From: Prevotella sp. MA2016
GTDB lineage: Bacteria > Bacteroidota > Bacteroidia > Bacteroidales > Bacteroidaceae
Assembly (NCBI RefSeq): GCF_000619825.1
Contig: NZ_JHUW01000006.1
Coordinates: 611,168-675,167, forward strand
DNA: 64,000 bases
Reading direction: 5' to 3'
Below are positions 9,054 to 18,062 of the stretch, piece after piece. A program made the position numbers and the translations under genes. The notes under the pieces were generated by a model. It made no database searches and was not told the DNA's origin. It saw only the letters and a list, made by a program, of their open reading frames with translations. How positions within the stretch are numbered: the stretch's first letter is position 1; every line of letters starts with the position of its first letter.

Positions 9054-10863
9054 GTAGCTTCTTGTAGTAACCGTCTATATTCAGTAACTGCTCATGAGTG
9101 CCACGCTCCACAATCTTGCCATCATGCAGTACACAGATCTCGTCAGCATTCTTGATAGTGCTCAGGCGATGGGCTATGGCCACTGTGGTGCGTGTCTTCA
9201 TCAGGCGCTCCAGGGCATCCTGCACCAGGCGTTCGCTCTCAGTGTCGAGGGCAGATGTGGCTTCGTCGAGAATCAGAATCGGTGGGTTCTTCAGGATGGC
9301 ACGCGCAATGCTGACACGCTGGCGCTGACCTCCTGAGAGGCGACCGCCACGATCACCGATGTTGGTGTCGAAACCTTGCTCCGATGCCATGATGAATTCG
9401 TAGGCATTGGCTATCTTTGCAGCTTCTTCTATCTGCTGTTGGGTGGCATTATCCACGCCAAAAGAGATATTGTTGCGGAAAGAGTCGTTGAAGAGGATGG
9501 CCTCCTGGTTCACATTGCCAATGAGCTGGCGCAGATCGTGGATGCCCAGATCTTTCACGTTGATGCCATCTATCAGCACCTCGCCCTCCTGTACATCATA
9601 ATAGCGTGGTATCAGGTCAACCATCGTCGATTTGCCGCTTCCGCTCTGGCCCACCAAAGCAACGGTCTTTCCCTTAGGAATGGTGAGGTTGATATCCTTC
9701 AATACCCAAACCTCTCCATATTTGAAGCTCACATGGCGGAACTCTATCTGATGCTCGAAAGCAGCGATATGCTTGGGCTGTGCTGGTTCCTGAATTGCGT
9801 TCTCGGCTTGCAGGATCTTGTCGATACGCTCCATCGAGGCCAGTCCCTTGGGGATGTTATAACCAGCCTTTGAGAACTCCTTCAATGGTTGTATGATGCT
9901 ATACAGGATGACCATATAATAAATAAAGGTAGGACCCGTAATAGTCTGGTTGGTGAGCACCAGGATGCCGCCAAACCAGAGTACGATGATAATCATCACG
10001 GTACCTAAGAACTCGCTCATGGGGTGGGCCATCGACTGACGGATGTTCACCTTCATGATGTCGTTACGATAGGCGGTATTGATCTTGTCGAAACGCTGGT
10101 TCATCTTATCCTCGGCGCAGAAGGCTTTGATGATGCGCAAGCCACCTAAAGTCTCCTCAACCTGACTCATGGTGTCGCTCCACAAGGCCTGTGCTTTAAT
10201 GCTCTTCTGTTTCAGACGGCGACCAACAAGTCCCATAAACCAGCCGAAGATAGGCACAAACAGAATGGTGAACAGCGTGAGCTGCCATGACACAAAGAGT
10301 AGGGTAGAGAAATAAACGATGATAAGGATAGGATTCTTGAACAGCATATCGAGACTTGACATGATACTGTTTTCCACTTCCTGCACATCGCCACTCATAC
10401 GGGCTATGATATCACCCTTACGCTCTTCTGAGAAGAAACCTAAAGGCAGTGCATTAATCTTCTGATAGAGTTGGTTGCGGATGTCGCGCACAACACCTGT
10501 ACGGATAGGGATAATCGTTGCCGACGACAAGAAATAAGCCCCCGTCTTCATCGCTGTGGTGACAGCCAGGAAGATGCCGATAAGTAGCAGGGTGGTGGTT
10601 TGACCGTAGGCAGCTATCAACTGGGTGACGTAGTAGTTCATGTTGTTCATCAACACGCCCTGCACGTTACCCCAGTCCCATGCCATTACTGAGGTGGCTG
10701 CCTCTGCCTCGCCTGTCTGGAAAAGTATCTGCAGGATAGGTATCAGCGCCGCAAAAGAGAAGATATTCAGTACAGCCGATAGGATATTGAAGATGACCGA
10801 CAATACCAGATATTTCTTATATGGCGGAACAAATCGCCTCAGTACGTTTAGAAACTCTTTCAT
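9037..10863 (-). CDS. MsbA-like ABC exporter (fused permease and ATPase)
   Basis: A 608-residue half-transporter. Residues 1-330 form a six-helix exporter membrane domain and residues 365-608 the ATPase. Walker A is GQSGSGKST, the signature is LSGGQRQR, Walker B is ILILDEATSALD, and the H-loop lies in AIAHRLSTI. This architecture flips lipids such as lipid A-core across the inner membrane or exports drugs. The neighbours (LTA-like transferase, ArnT-like GT, and the acyltransferase and LPS kinase at the window start) favour a lipid A flippase role. The start overlaps the end of miaB by 4 bp. Confidence 0.85.
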   Translation of the reverse strand: MKEFLNVLRRFVPPYKKYLVLSVIFNILSAVLNIFSFAALIPILQILFQTGEAEAATSVMAWDWGNVQGVLMNNMNYYVTQLIAAYGQTTTLLLIGIFLAVTTAMKTGAYFLSSATIIPIRTGVVRDIRNQLYQKINALPLGFFSEERKGDIIARMSGDVQEVENSIMSSLDMLFKNPILIIVYFSTLLFVSWQLTLFTILFVPIFGWFMGLVGRRLKQKSIKAQALWSDTMSQVEETLGGLRIIKAFCAEDKMNQRFDKINTAYRNDIMKVNIRQSMAHPMSEFLGTVMIIIVLWFGGILVLTNQTITGPTFIYYMVILYSIIQPLKEFSKAGYNIPKGLASMERIDKILQAENAIQEPAQPKHIAAFEHQIEFRHVSFKYGEVWVLKDINLTIPKGKTVALVGQSGSGKSTMVDLIPRYYDVQEGEVLIDGINVKDLGIHDLRQLIGNVNQEAILFNDSFRNNISFGVDNATQQQIEEAAKIANAYEFIMASEQGFDTNIGDRGGRLSGGQRQRVSIARAILKNPPILILDEATSALDTESERLVQDALERLMKTRTTVAIAHRLSTIKNADEICVLHDGKIVERGTHEQLLNIDGYYKKLHEMQS

Positions 10864-12188
10864 AGTGCCTCGCCTAATAAGGTTGCACTTGTTGAACCAG
10901 TGATTCTCACACGAACGGTCTCACCAATATGATGACCTGCCTTGTCGAAGACCACCATCTTGTTCTGTTCGGTGCGACCGCAGAGCTGCTCTCTGCTGCG
11001 CTTAGAGAATCCTTCTACCAGTACATCAAACTCCTTGCCCTCGTCTTTCTTGTTCTGGATGGCACTCATCTCTGTCTGCAGGGCGATGAGCTCGTTCAGG
11101 CGACGGATCTTCTCCTCCTCGGCCACGTCGTCTGGCAGATGCTTAGAGGCATAAGTGCCCGGACGCTCGGAGTATTTGAACATAAAGGCAGAATCGTAAC
11201 CCACCTCGCGCATCAGGTCGAGCGACAGCTGATGGTCTTCCTCTGTCTCGGAGTGATAACCTACAAAGATATCGGTAGAAAGACCGCAGTCGGGGATGAT
11301 ACGACGGATGGCGTGTACGCGGTCCATATACCACTCACGAGTGTATTTGCGGTTCATCAACTTCAGAATACGGTCGCTACCACTCTGTACGGGCAGGTGG
11401 ATGTGCTTACAAACATTGGGCACTTCGGCAATCACTCTCAGGGTCTCGTCGCTCATATCCTTTGGGTGCGATGTGGTAAAGCGCACACGCATGGTGGGAA
11501 CCTCTTCGGCCACCTTTCTCAAAAGGGTGGGGAAATCGATATCCTCAAACTTATACGAGTTGACGTTCTGTCCTAGCAGGGTTACCTCCTTATAGCCTTT
11601 CTCACACAGGTCGCGCACCTCGCGCAGGATGCTCTCGACATCGCGACTGCGCTCACGACCACGGGTGTAAGGCACAATACAATAGTGGCAGAAATTGTTG
11701 CAGCCACGCATGATGCTCACAAATCCACCAATCTTATGACCGATGCCGATACGCTGGGGTACCACATCCTTATAAGTCTCGGTGGTAGAGAGTTCGGTAT
11801 TCATGGCCTTATGTCCCAGCTCGGCCTGTGCAATCAGGTCGGGTAGTGCGAGATATGCATCAGGACCAGCCACCAAGTCGCAGTGGTGGTTGTCAAGCAG
11901 GTCGTTCTGAGCCCTCTCGGCCATACAACCCAATACGCCAATCAGCATGCGACTGGCTTCAGGATCAGCCTTCTGGCGGCGACGGCGCTCTGCGTCCAAC
12001 GCATCCAGACGGTGAAAAATCTTCTGCTCGGCATTATCACGAACAGAACAGGTGTTCAGGAATACAGCATCGGCCTCGTCGATGGTCTCTGTGGTCTCAT
12101 AACCAGCCATCTGCATCACCGATGCAACTACTTCAGAGTCTGCCACATTCATCTGGCAGCCATAGGTTTCAATATATAACTTCTTCAT
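10860..12188 (-). CDS. miaB: tRNA-2-methylthio-N6-dimethylallyladenosine synthase MiaB
   Basis: A 442-residue radical-SAM methylthiotransferase that modifies A37 of tRNAs reading UNN codons. The N-terminal UPF0004 domain has its three cluster cysteines in TYGCQMN, NTCSVRD and LGCMAERA. The radical SAM motif CxxxCxxC is CNNFCHYC. A TRAM domain closes the protein (about residues 375-440, GKEFDVLVEGFSKRS). Length is normal. It is the first gene of a leftward four-gene operon with the MsbA-like exporter, an LTA-like transferase and ArnT-like GT, a housekeeping leader followed by envelope genes. The -7 box lies only 8 bases before the start codon, so the leader is very short. Confidence 0.95.
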   Translation of the reverse strand: MKKLYIETYGCQMNVADSEVVASVMQMAGYETTETIDEADAVFLNTCSVRDNAEQKIFHRLDALDAERRRRQKADPEASRMLIGVLGCMAERAQNDLLDNHHCDLVAGPDAYLALPDLIAQAELGHKAMNTELSTTETYKDVVPQRIGIGHKIGGFVSIMRGCNNFCHYCIVPYTRGRERSRDVESILREVRDLCEKGYKEVTLLGQNVNSYKFEDIDFPTLLRKVAEEVPTMRVRFTTSHPKDMSDETLRVIAEVPNVCKHIHLPVQSGSDRILKLMNRKYTREWYMDRVHAIRRIIPDCGLSTDIFVGYHSETEEDHQLSLDLMREVGYDSAFMFKYSERPGTYASKHLPDDVAEEEKIRRLNELIALQTEMSAIQNKKDEGKEFDVLVEGFSKRSREQLCGRTEQNKMVVFDKAGHHIGETVRVRITGSTSATLLGEAL

Positions 12189-12196
12189 TTCGCCTG

Positions 12197-12204
12197 CAAA
12201 GGTA
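12197..12204 (-). promoter_or_regulatory. Bacteroidetes -7 box (TACCTTTG) for the miaB operon
   Basis: On the minus strand TACCTTTG matches TAnnTTTG and ends 8 bases before the miaB ATG. The predicted 5' leader would be only a few nucleotides. No good -33 TTTG was found. Confidence 0.6.
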
Positions 12205-12568
12205 CAAAACTTTTGCGAGATATGTGTATTTTATGCAAAAAAGATGTTAATGTCGTGAATAGAGTTGTTCGCAAACCCTAAAAAGCCATCCATTCATCCA
12301 TACTGAATCTATATTGTGATATCTGGTGTGGATGCGTAAATGGTTTAAATACAAATCGTTACGTTTTGGCAGTTTTGTTTTTATCCACATCTTTATTTTG
12401 TGAATGAACAGGATGGATTATTTTTTGTAACTTTGTACCGATAGAAAGATGAATAACTGACTTTTTTTGTAAGTAATGACAGATTCTCTACTCGATTTGT
12501 CAATTATTAAACTTCTATGTCACGGGAATGTGATACTTTTGCAGCGCGACTAATAAACAAGATAAAAA
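12205..12568. other. Intergenic region between the miaB operon and PUL1
   Basis: About 364 AT-rich bases with no credible ORF or tRNA. Two rightward -7-like boxes are present, TAACTTTG at 12428-12435 and TACTTTTG at 12534-12541. The second lies 27 bases before the ThuA start and is the better PUL1 promoter candidate, but neither has a TTTG at the standard 19-21 bp upstream spacing. A weak interrupted inverted repeat (TGTGGAT near 12330 and ATCCACA near 12385) might be an operator. Nothing else was recognised. Confidence 0.4.
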
Positions 12569-13375
12569 ATGAAGATTCTAAAACTAATTTTAACAGCATT
12601 GCTATTCGTTAATGGTTTGAACTTGAATGCTCAGACTGAAGACTATCCGGCTAACTATGCCAAAGGGCCTCGATTTAAAGCACTATTGTGTTATGAACCT
12701 ACAGCCGAAGAGGCTCATGTGCAGTTTGATAAACAGGCTATTCAGTTTTTTCATAAACTGACGTATGGAGAAGGCTATCTGTTGGATGTGACCACCAATC
12801 TGGGTGATTATCGTGACAGTCTGCAAAACTATAGTATCATCATTATGTGTAACTATGGAATAGCTGACAAGAAGACACGTGAAGCTTTTCAGACCTATAT
12901 GGAGAATGGAGGTGGATGGATGGGGTTCCACGCCTCTGCGTTTAGGGCTAACGAGGCCGAATGGCCCTGGATGACCGAGTTCTTGGGTTGTGGCTCATTC
13001 CTCTGTAATCAATGGCCACCACAGTCTGCTCTGGTCAGAGTGGAAACATCTGAGCATCCTGTTACACGCACGCTACCTGAACAGTATGTGGCGCCTGCCT
13101 CAGAATATTATCAATGGACCACATCGCCTCGTCAGGATAAAGATGTAGAAATTCTGGTGTCGATATCACCTAAGATGTATCCTTTTGGTATTAAGGATGT
13201 GGTGAAGTCAGGCGATTTTCCTATTGTGTGGACAAACAAAAGATATCGAATGATTTATCTGAATATGGGACATGGTGACGAGAGCTTCATGGAGGCCACG
13301 CAGAATCTGCTTTATACGAATGCGTTCAGGTGGGTGGTAAGCTGTGACCCTAAAGGCAATCCTTTTGAGAAATAG
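12569..13375 (+). CDS. Secreted ThuA-domain protein
   Basis: A 268-residue protein with an N-terminal signal peptide (about 22 residues, ending LNLNAQ) followed by a single ThuA domain, a class I glutamine-amidotransferase-like fold. Conserved blocks are GGGWMGFHASAF (residues 112-123) and the late PIVWTNKRYRMIYLNMGHG. ThuA proteins are widespread in sugar-utilization loci, but the reaction is not firmly established, so no activity is claimed. It shares its fold with the N-terminal domain of the next gene product, whose ATG follows 1 bp after this stop. The two are probably duplicates and co-transcribed. It is the first gene of PUL1. Confidence 0.8.
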   Translation: MKILKLILTALLFVNGLNLNAQTEDYPANYAKGPRFKALLCYEPTAEEAHVQFDKQAIQFFHKLTYGEGYLLDVTTNLGDYRDSLQNYSIIIMCNYGIADKKTREAFQTYMENGGGWMGFHASAFRANEAEWPWMTEFLGCGSFLCNQWPPQSALVRVETSEHPVTRTLPEQYVAPASEYYQWTTSPRQDKDVEILVSISPKMYPFGIKDVVKSGDFPIVWTNKRYRMIYLNMGHGDESFMEATQNLLYTNAFRWVVSCDPKGNPFEK

Positions 13376-13376
13376 T

Positions 13377-16232
13377 ATGAAAACGATATTGGTGAGACGA
13401 TGGGCATGGATAGTACTTGTGCTACTGTGCCATATGATAGACCTGATGGCTGCACAAAAGCGCGTGCTGGTGCTGGCCGAATTAGGAGGGCAGCATGATG
13501 CTTTTACCCAAACGGGACTGCGCTGGCTGCACCAGCAGGCAGAAGAAATGAATTTCAGCATCACAGAACTTGATGACTGTAACAAATTGCAAGCTGGTGA
13601 CATCGCTCAATACGATCTGGTGGTGCAACTGAATTATCCGCCCTATGTATGGAGTCCGGTGGCCATGAAAGAGTTCGAACAGGCTATTGATAAGGGGACT
13701 GTAGCATGGATTGGTTTCCATCATGCATCGCTGTTAGGTGAGTTCGACGGCTATCCTATGTGGCTGTGGTTCAGTGACTTTCTTGGAAGCATCCGATTCC
13801 AGAATTACATTGCAGAGAAGGCCGATGGACAAGTGATAGTGGAAGATCCAGGGCATCCTGTGATGTCGGGTGTCAATCCAAAGTTTCTGATTAAAGAAGA
13901 CGAATGGTACATTTATAATCAGACGCCTCGGCGACATGTGCATGTGCTGGCAAGTGTGGATGAAAATACCTATCATCCTGCTTCTGGTGTGAAGATGGGC
14001 GATCATCCTGTTATCTGGACAAACCTCAGTAAACCTGCTCGTAATGTATATTTCCAAATAGGGCATAGTGCCTCACTTTTTGATAATCCTGATTTCGTCA
14101 GAATGTTTACCAACGCACTTCTCTGGGTGCTGAACCGTCCCATGAAGTGCTATGCAGAAGCATCACTCGAAAGCGAAATGAAGGCTCAGCCCATCGTCGC
14201 CTCAAAAAGGATCAATGGAAAATGGGTGTTGGCACTACCTGTCAGCACTGGAAAGCGAGCCATAGGTCCGAAAGATGATCCAGATTATGCCATTTATGGT
14301 ACATCGAGTATCACCATTCCTCTGAATAACCATAACCTGGAGGACTGGAATCGTATCTCCTTTGATATCCGTACAGATTTGGATGCTGGTATCGCTAATG
14401 TAAATGTGGCTGTAGATAGCCATCCTTACAGTGGGGTGGGAGCTCATTTGGTGAATGTGGAGAAAAAGGTTTGGCAGCATGTAATTTATCAAATAGAAGA
14501 GATGCCTCGTAAAGAGGTCACCGCCATACGGCTTTATACGGACATCAAGGGCAGAAATCTCTCTAAACAGGACTCTATTCATTACGAAATCCGTAACATG
14601 CAACTGGAACGTGTGGCACAGCCAGAGCAGACTGCAGGTTGGCAGGTTGCACCAGGAAAGATGGCTTATTCAATGTCTGGCTATTTTACAATGGGGCCTA
14701 AGACAGCATTGGTGGCTGGTCAGGGCGGAAATTTCAAACTCATCGATGAACAGACACATCGGGTAGTGTTTCAGGGAACAACGCAAGTGGTGCCATCTAC
14801 TCTCAACAGTCAGTTGGCTGTCATCGATTTCTCCGATTTTCAGCGAGAGGGTATCTATAGTCTGGTATTAGACGATTTACATTCGGCACCATTTCCTATA
14901 AGTCGGCATGCATTGGACGGTACCATGTGGAAAACGCTGAATTTTATCCGTTGTCAGCGTTGTGGCGATGTCGTTGATGGTATCCATGCCAGATGCCACA
15001 CGGATGTGTTCTGTGATCACAATGGACAGCCATTCAGCTACGGCGGTGGCTGGCATGATGCAGGCGACTTGTCGCAGCAAACACTTCAGACTGGTGATGT
15101 GACATTTGCATTGCTTGAAGCATACCAGGTGTGCAAACAACTCCATCCACAATTGGCCGAACGTTTACTCGACGAGGCCCAGCACGGGCTTCGGCAACTT
15201 ATGAACACTCGCATGGGTGATGGCTGGCGAGCCAGTAGTATAGGACTGCTTCACTGGACTGATGGTATCGCTGGTACAGAGGATGATATCCATACTGTAC
15301 GTAAACAGCATCATGCCTTCGACAACTATCTTTATGCTGCTTATGAGGCTTATGCATCCTTGCTGCTAAACGATGAGCAGTTGAAACAGGTGGCCATTGA
15401 GGACTTTGGCTTTGCAGATAGTCAGTTCTTGGTTCATGGTCTCGACACCTTTAAAATTAAAATGGAGCATACTTATGGCATGCCTGAGAGCATATGGATG
15501 GCTGCTGCCTCGTGGTCGGCATCCATGCTCTACCAGCTGACAGGTGAAAAAATCTATGCTGACAAGGCCGCGCAATACATTCACTATACATTGATGTGTC
15601 AAGAGCAGTCAGGTGAGATGGCTGGCTACTTCTATCGTGACAGCACGCACCAGTCTATAGTGCATTTTATGCACCAGTCGAGAGAACAACTACCTATCCA
15701 GGCGCTTGTCGCTCTTTGTGAGAGTCAGCGTCAACATCAGGATTTCCACCATTGGCAGCATGCCTTAACATTATACGGTCAGTATCTCAAAAAAATCATG
15801 AAGGTAACTCTGCCTTATGGGATGATTCCTAGTGGTATCTATCAGGATCAGAGTGTGCGTCGCTTCCCTCTTTGGACAGATATCTTTAATGGCAACGAGG
15901 CATTGATACTTGCTTCGGGTAAGGCTGCTGCACTTTGTGGCAGATTCTTGGATGATCAGGAACTGAGTGATATTGCTATAGAGCAACTCTATTGGACACT
16001 TGGCAAGAATCCATTCTGCCAGTCGCTCATGTATGGCGAAGGTCATCGCTATCCCTCTCAAGACAGTTTCTCGTCAGGAGAAATCGTTGGTGAGATGCCC
16101 GTAGGCATTCGTGCTATCGTGGATAAGGATATGCCCTATTTCCCGATGACGAATAATGCCTGTTATAAAGAGGTGTGGCTTACTTCGGCAGGCAAGTGGT
16201 TATCTCTGTTAGCTGAACTGAAGAAGCTATGA
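13377..16232 (+). CDS. ThuA domain fused to GH9 glycoside hydrolase
   Basis: A 951-residue protein from the ATG at 13377, chosen because it directly follows the previous stop and begins a signal peptide (ends near LMAAQK). Domains in order: ThuA (about 28-245, with GFHHAS); a beta-sandwich that looks like a carbohydrate-binding module (about 285-415); a CelD-type Ig-like domain (about 425-510); and a GH9 (alpha/alpha)6 catalytic domain (about 515-945). GH9 catalytic features are GGWHDAGD (H560-D564, base) and the C-terminal YKEVWL with the acid E932. GH9 includes endoglucanases and exo-beta-glucosaminidases. The neighbouring GH18, NagB and sugar kinase favour a glucosamine- or GlcNAc-containing substrate, which is an inference. 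Its stop overlaps the next start by 4 bp. Confidence 0.85.
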   Translation: MKTILVRRWAWIVLVLLCHMIDLMAAQKRVLVLAELGGQHDAFTQTGLRWLHQQAEEMNFSITELDDCNKLQAGDIAQYDLVVQLNYPPYVWSPVAMKEFEQAIDKGTVAWIGFHHASLLGEFDGYPMWLWFSDFLGSIRFQNYIAEKADGQVIVEDPGHPVMSGVNPKFLIKEDEWYIYNQTPRRHVHVLASVDENTYHPASGVKMGDHPVIWTNLSKPARNVYFQIGHSASLFDNPDFVRMFTNALLWVLNRPMKCYAEASLESEMKAQPIVASKRINGKWVLALPVSTGKRAIGPKDDPDYAIYGTSSITIPLNNHNLEDWNRISFDIRTDLDAGIANVNVAVDSHPYSGVGAHLVNVEKKVWQHVIYQIEEMPRKEVTAIRLYTDIKGRNLSKQDSIHYEIRNMQLERVAQPEQTAGWQVAPGKMAYSMSGYFTMGPKTALVAGQGGNFKLIDEQTHRVVFQGTTQVVPSTLNSQLAVIDFSDFQREGIYSLVLDDLHSAPFPISRHALDGTMWKTLNFIRCQRCGDVVDGIHARCHTDVFCDHNGQPFSYGGGWHDAGDLSQQTLQTGDVTFALLEAYQVCKQLHPQLAERLLDEAQHGLRQLMNTRMGDGWRASSIGLLHWTDGIAGTEDDIHTVRKQHHAFDNYLYAAYEAYASLLLNDEQLKQVAIEDFGFADSQFLVHGLDTFKIKMEHTYGMPESIWMAAASWSASMLYQLTGEKIYADKAAQYIHYTLMCQEQSGEMAGYFYRDSTHQSIVHFMHQSREQLPIQALVALCESQRQHQDFHHWQHALTLYGQYLKKIMKVTLPYGMIPSGIYQDQSVRRFPLWTDIFNGNEALILASGKAAALCGRFLDDQELSDIAIEQLYWTLGKNPFCQSLMYGEGHRYPSQDSFSSGEIVGEMPVGIRAIVDKDMPYFPMTNNACYKEVWLTSAGKWLSLLAELKKL

Positions 16233-17089
16233 TTACTTGGATAAGTATTTTTTTCAATATACTGCTGTTGGCAGTTGTCGTCTGGCTCCTTCATAGGAGA
16301 CGGCAGATGGATGAAGTTGACTGTAAGGCGCCGCGTCCAGAAACAGTAGCTACCCATATCAAGAAAAAAATTCTAGTGGTGGGTATGGATGAGGATACAG
16401 AGACGAATCTGAAAGCAGGTTTGCAGTCTGACTATGACTTGGTGTTCGTGAAGAGTGGACAGCAGGCTATCCATATGATTGAGGATATCAAAGCCGACCT
16501 TGTCATATCCGAATATCTGATGCAGGATATGGGTGGCGATGAACTCTGTCATGCCATCAGAGAAGATGCAGAAACCTGTATGCTACCAGTCGTATTCCTC
16601 TCGTCGCTATCCTATAGTACTGATATCGTTTATGGTTTGGAGGCTGGTGCAAAAGACTTTATCACCAAACCATGCGACATGTCGATACTGAAAGCCAGAA
16701 TAGGAATTGTACTCGAAGAACCAACAAAAGGACTTCCGGATCTGAGCAAGTCTGGCGCTGTCAAGGAAACGAGTGATTTGGAATTTCTGCAAAGACTTGA
16801 TAAGGTTATCAGGGCGCAATTGTCCAACAGCGAGTTGCAGATTAATGATATCTGCCAGGAAATGGGGATGAGCCGTACGGCTATGTTTACCAAAATCAAA
16901 GCCACAACAGGGCACTGTCCAAATGACTATTTGCGAATATTCAGACTGAATGAATCGAAGAGGTTATTGGAAGCGAAACTATGGACGATAGCAGAAGTAG
17001 CAGTAAAAGTGGGATATAATGATCCCAAGTACTTCAGTACCTGTTTTAAGAAACAATTTGGCTTTTCCCCAAGTAAGATGATGAAATAA
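16229..17089 (+). CDS. Membrane-anchored pseudo-receiver AraC-type regulator
   Basis: A 286-residue protein with one N-terminal membrane helix (residues 4-21) ending in a positive LHRRR, then a response-regulator receiver domain (about 46-160) and an AraC-type HTH (about 185-286, with IAEVAVKVGYNDPKYFS). The phosphoacceptor Asp is replaced by Glu (E95 in DLVISEYLMQD), and the acidic pair after ILVV is displaced by GM. K147 and a Ser replacing the usual Thr are present. This resembles the C-terminal part of a hybrid two-component regulator that kept a membrane helix but lost the sensor and histidine kinase. The start overlaps the ThuA-GH9 stop (ATGA), so expression is tied to that enzyme. It is the only regulator seen in PUL1. 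Confidence 0.8.
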   Translation: MITWISIFFNILLLAVVVWLLHRRRQMDEVDCKAPRPETVATHIKKKILVVGMDEDTETNLKAGLQSDYDLVFVKSGQQAIHMIEDIKADLVISEYLMQDMGGDELCHAIREDAETCMLPVVFLSSLSYSTDIVYGLEAGAKDFITKPCDMSILKARIGIVLEEPTKGLPDLSKSGAVKETSDLEFLQRLDKVIRAQLSNSELQINDICQEMGMSRTAMFTKIKATTGHCPNDYLRIFRLNESKRLLEAKLWTIAEVAVKVGYNDPKYFSTCFKKQFGFSPSKMMK

Positions 17090-17108
17090 ACAATAAAATA
17101 AAACAAAT

Positions 17109-18053
17109 ATGGAAACTTATTTAGGTTTAGATTTAGGCGGCACTAAACTCCTGATAGGCGAGGTTGATGGCCAAGGGAACATTTACAATCACAAGCGTTA
17201 TGACTCTGGCTATTTCAATCAGCAGGTGGCTTTTGATATTATCCGTCATTCTTTGGATGATTATATCCATCAGGTGGGTTGGTACAAGCAGCCGCCCGTA
17301 GCAATGGGGGTTGGATTGATAGGACGTGTTGACTATGAACAGGGTATCTGGCAGCAGATTGATCCCGAGCGAACCTACCCAATGCCTCTGGCACAGCAAC
17401 TGTCTGAAACGTACGGTATGCCTTGCTTTATTGACAACGATGTGAAGAGTGCCACGCGTGCAGAGATGATGTGGGGGCATGGTAGGGTGTCACGTAACTT
17501 CTTATATGTCAACGTTGGTACGGGCATCGCTGCAGGTCTCGTTATCAATGGGCAACAAGTTCGTGGTAGTCATTTTAATGCTGGCGAAGTGGGACATGTG
17601 AGAGTGGGAGTTCAGGTGGGCGTGAAATGTCCATGTGGTCGAGTTGACTGTGTGGAGGCTATTGCTTCCGGTATGGGCTTCGACCGTTGTGCCCGTTTAC
17701 TCCAGAAACAATATCCTACTGCATTGCAGATTCCTACAGTGAATGGTGAACGCGTTGACGTGAGAGATATCTTTGCCCTCTATGGACAGAATGACCCCTT
17801 ATGCAGAGTGCTGGTTGACAATGCTGCTGAGGCCTTAGCCAATCTGATTATGAACTTGGTGCGAATGACCGATCCCGACACGGTGGTTTTAGGAGGTGGC
17901 GTAGTTGCAGATGGCTTCATGCTTGAACATATTGAGCACTATCTGCATCCTGTTACCATGCGATTCGTATCTAATGGTGTTGTACTTACCAAACTTGACC
18001 CGCAATTTGCAGGTCTCTTAGGTGCTGCGGCTATATCCATGAATTCTAAATAA
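17109..18053 (+). CDS. ROK family sugar kinase
   Basis: A 314-residue cytoplasmic kinase. The N-terminal phosphate loop is LGLDLGGTKLL and the ROK zinc-binding signature is GEVGHVRVG followed by CPCGRVDCVEA. The catalytic Asp is likely in CFIDNDVKSA. ROK enzymes phosphorylate glucose, GlcNAc, ManNAc and others. Since the next gene is a NagB-type deaminase 9 bp away, a glucosamine or GlcNAc kinase role is most likely, supplying the 6-phosphate. It starts 19 bp after the regulator gene in the same operon. Substrate specificity cannot be decided from sequence. Confidence 0.85.
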   Translation: METYLGLDLGGTKLLIGEVDGQGNIYNHKRYDSGYFNQQVAFDIIRHSLDDYIHQVGWYKQPPVAMGVGLIGRVDYEQGIWQQIDPERTYPMPLAQQLSETYGMPCFIDNDVKSATRAEMMWGHGRVSRNFLYVNVGTGIAAGLVINGQQVRGSHFNAGEVGHVRVGVQVGVKCPCGRVDCVEAIASGMGFDRCARLLQKQYPTALQIPTVNGERVDVRDIFALYGQNDPLCRVLVDNAAEALANLIMNLVRMTDPDTVVLGGGVVADGFMLEHIEHYLHPVTMRFVSNGVVLTKLDPQFAGLLGAAAISMNSK

Positions 18054-18062
18054 TCCATAGGT

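Noticed and set aside
10929..11576. A 215-codon open frame on the plus strand
   Set aside because: It is antisense to miaB, whose radical SAM and TRAM motifs are intact.
12569..16232. Trehalose-utilization pathway because of ThuA
   Set aside because: No ThuB dehydrogenase, trehalase or trehalose transporter is present; ThuA domains occur in many other sugar loci.
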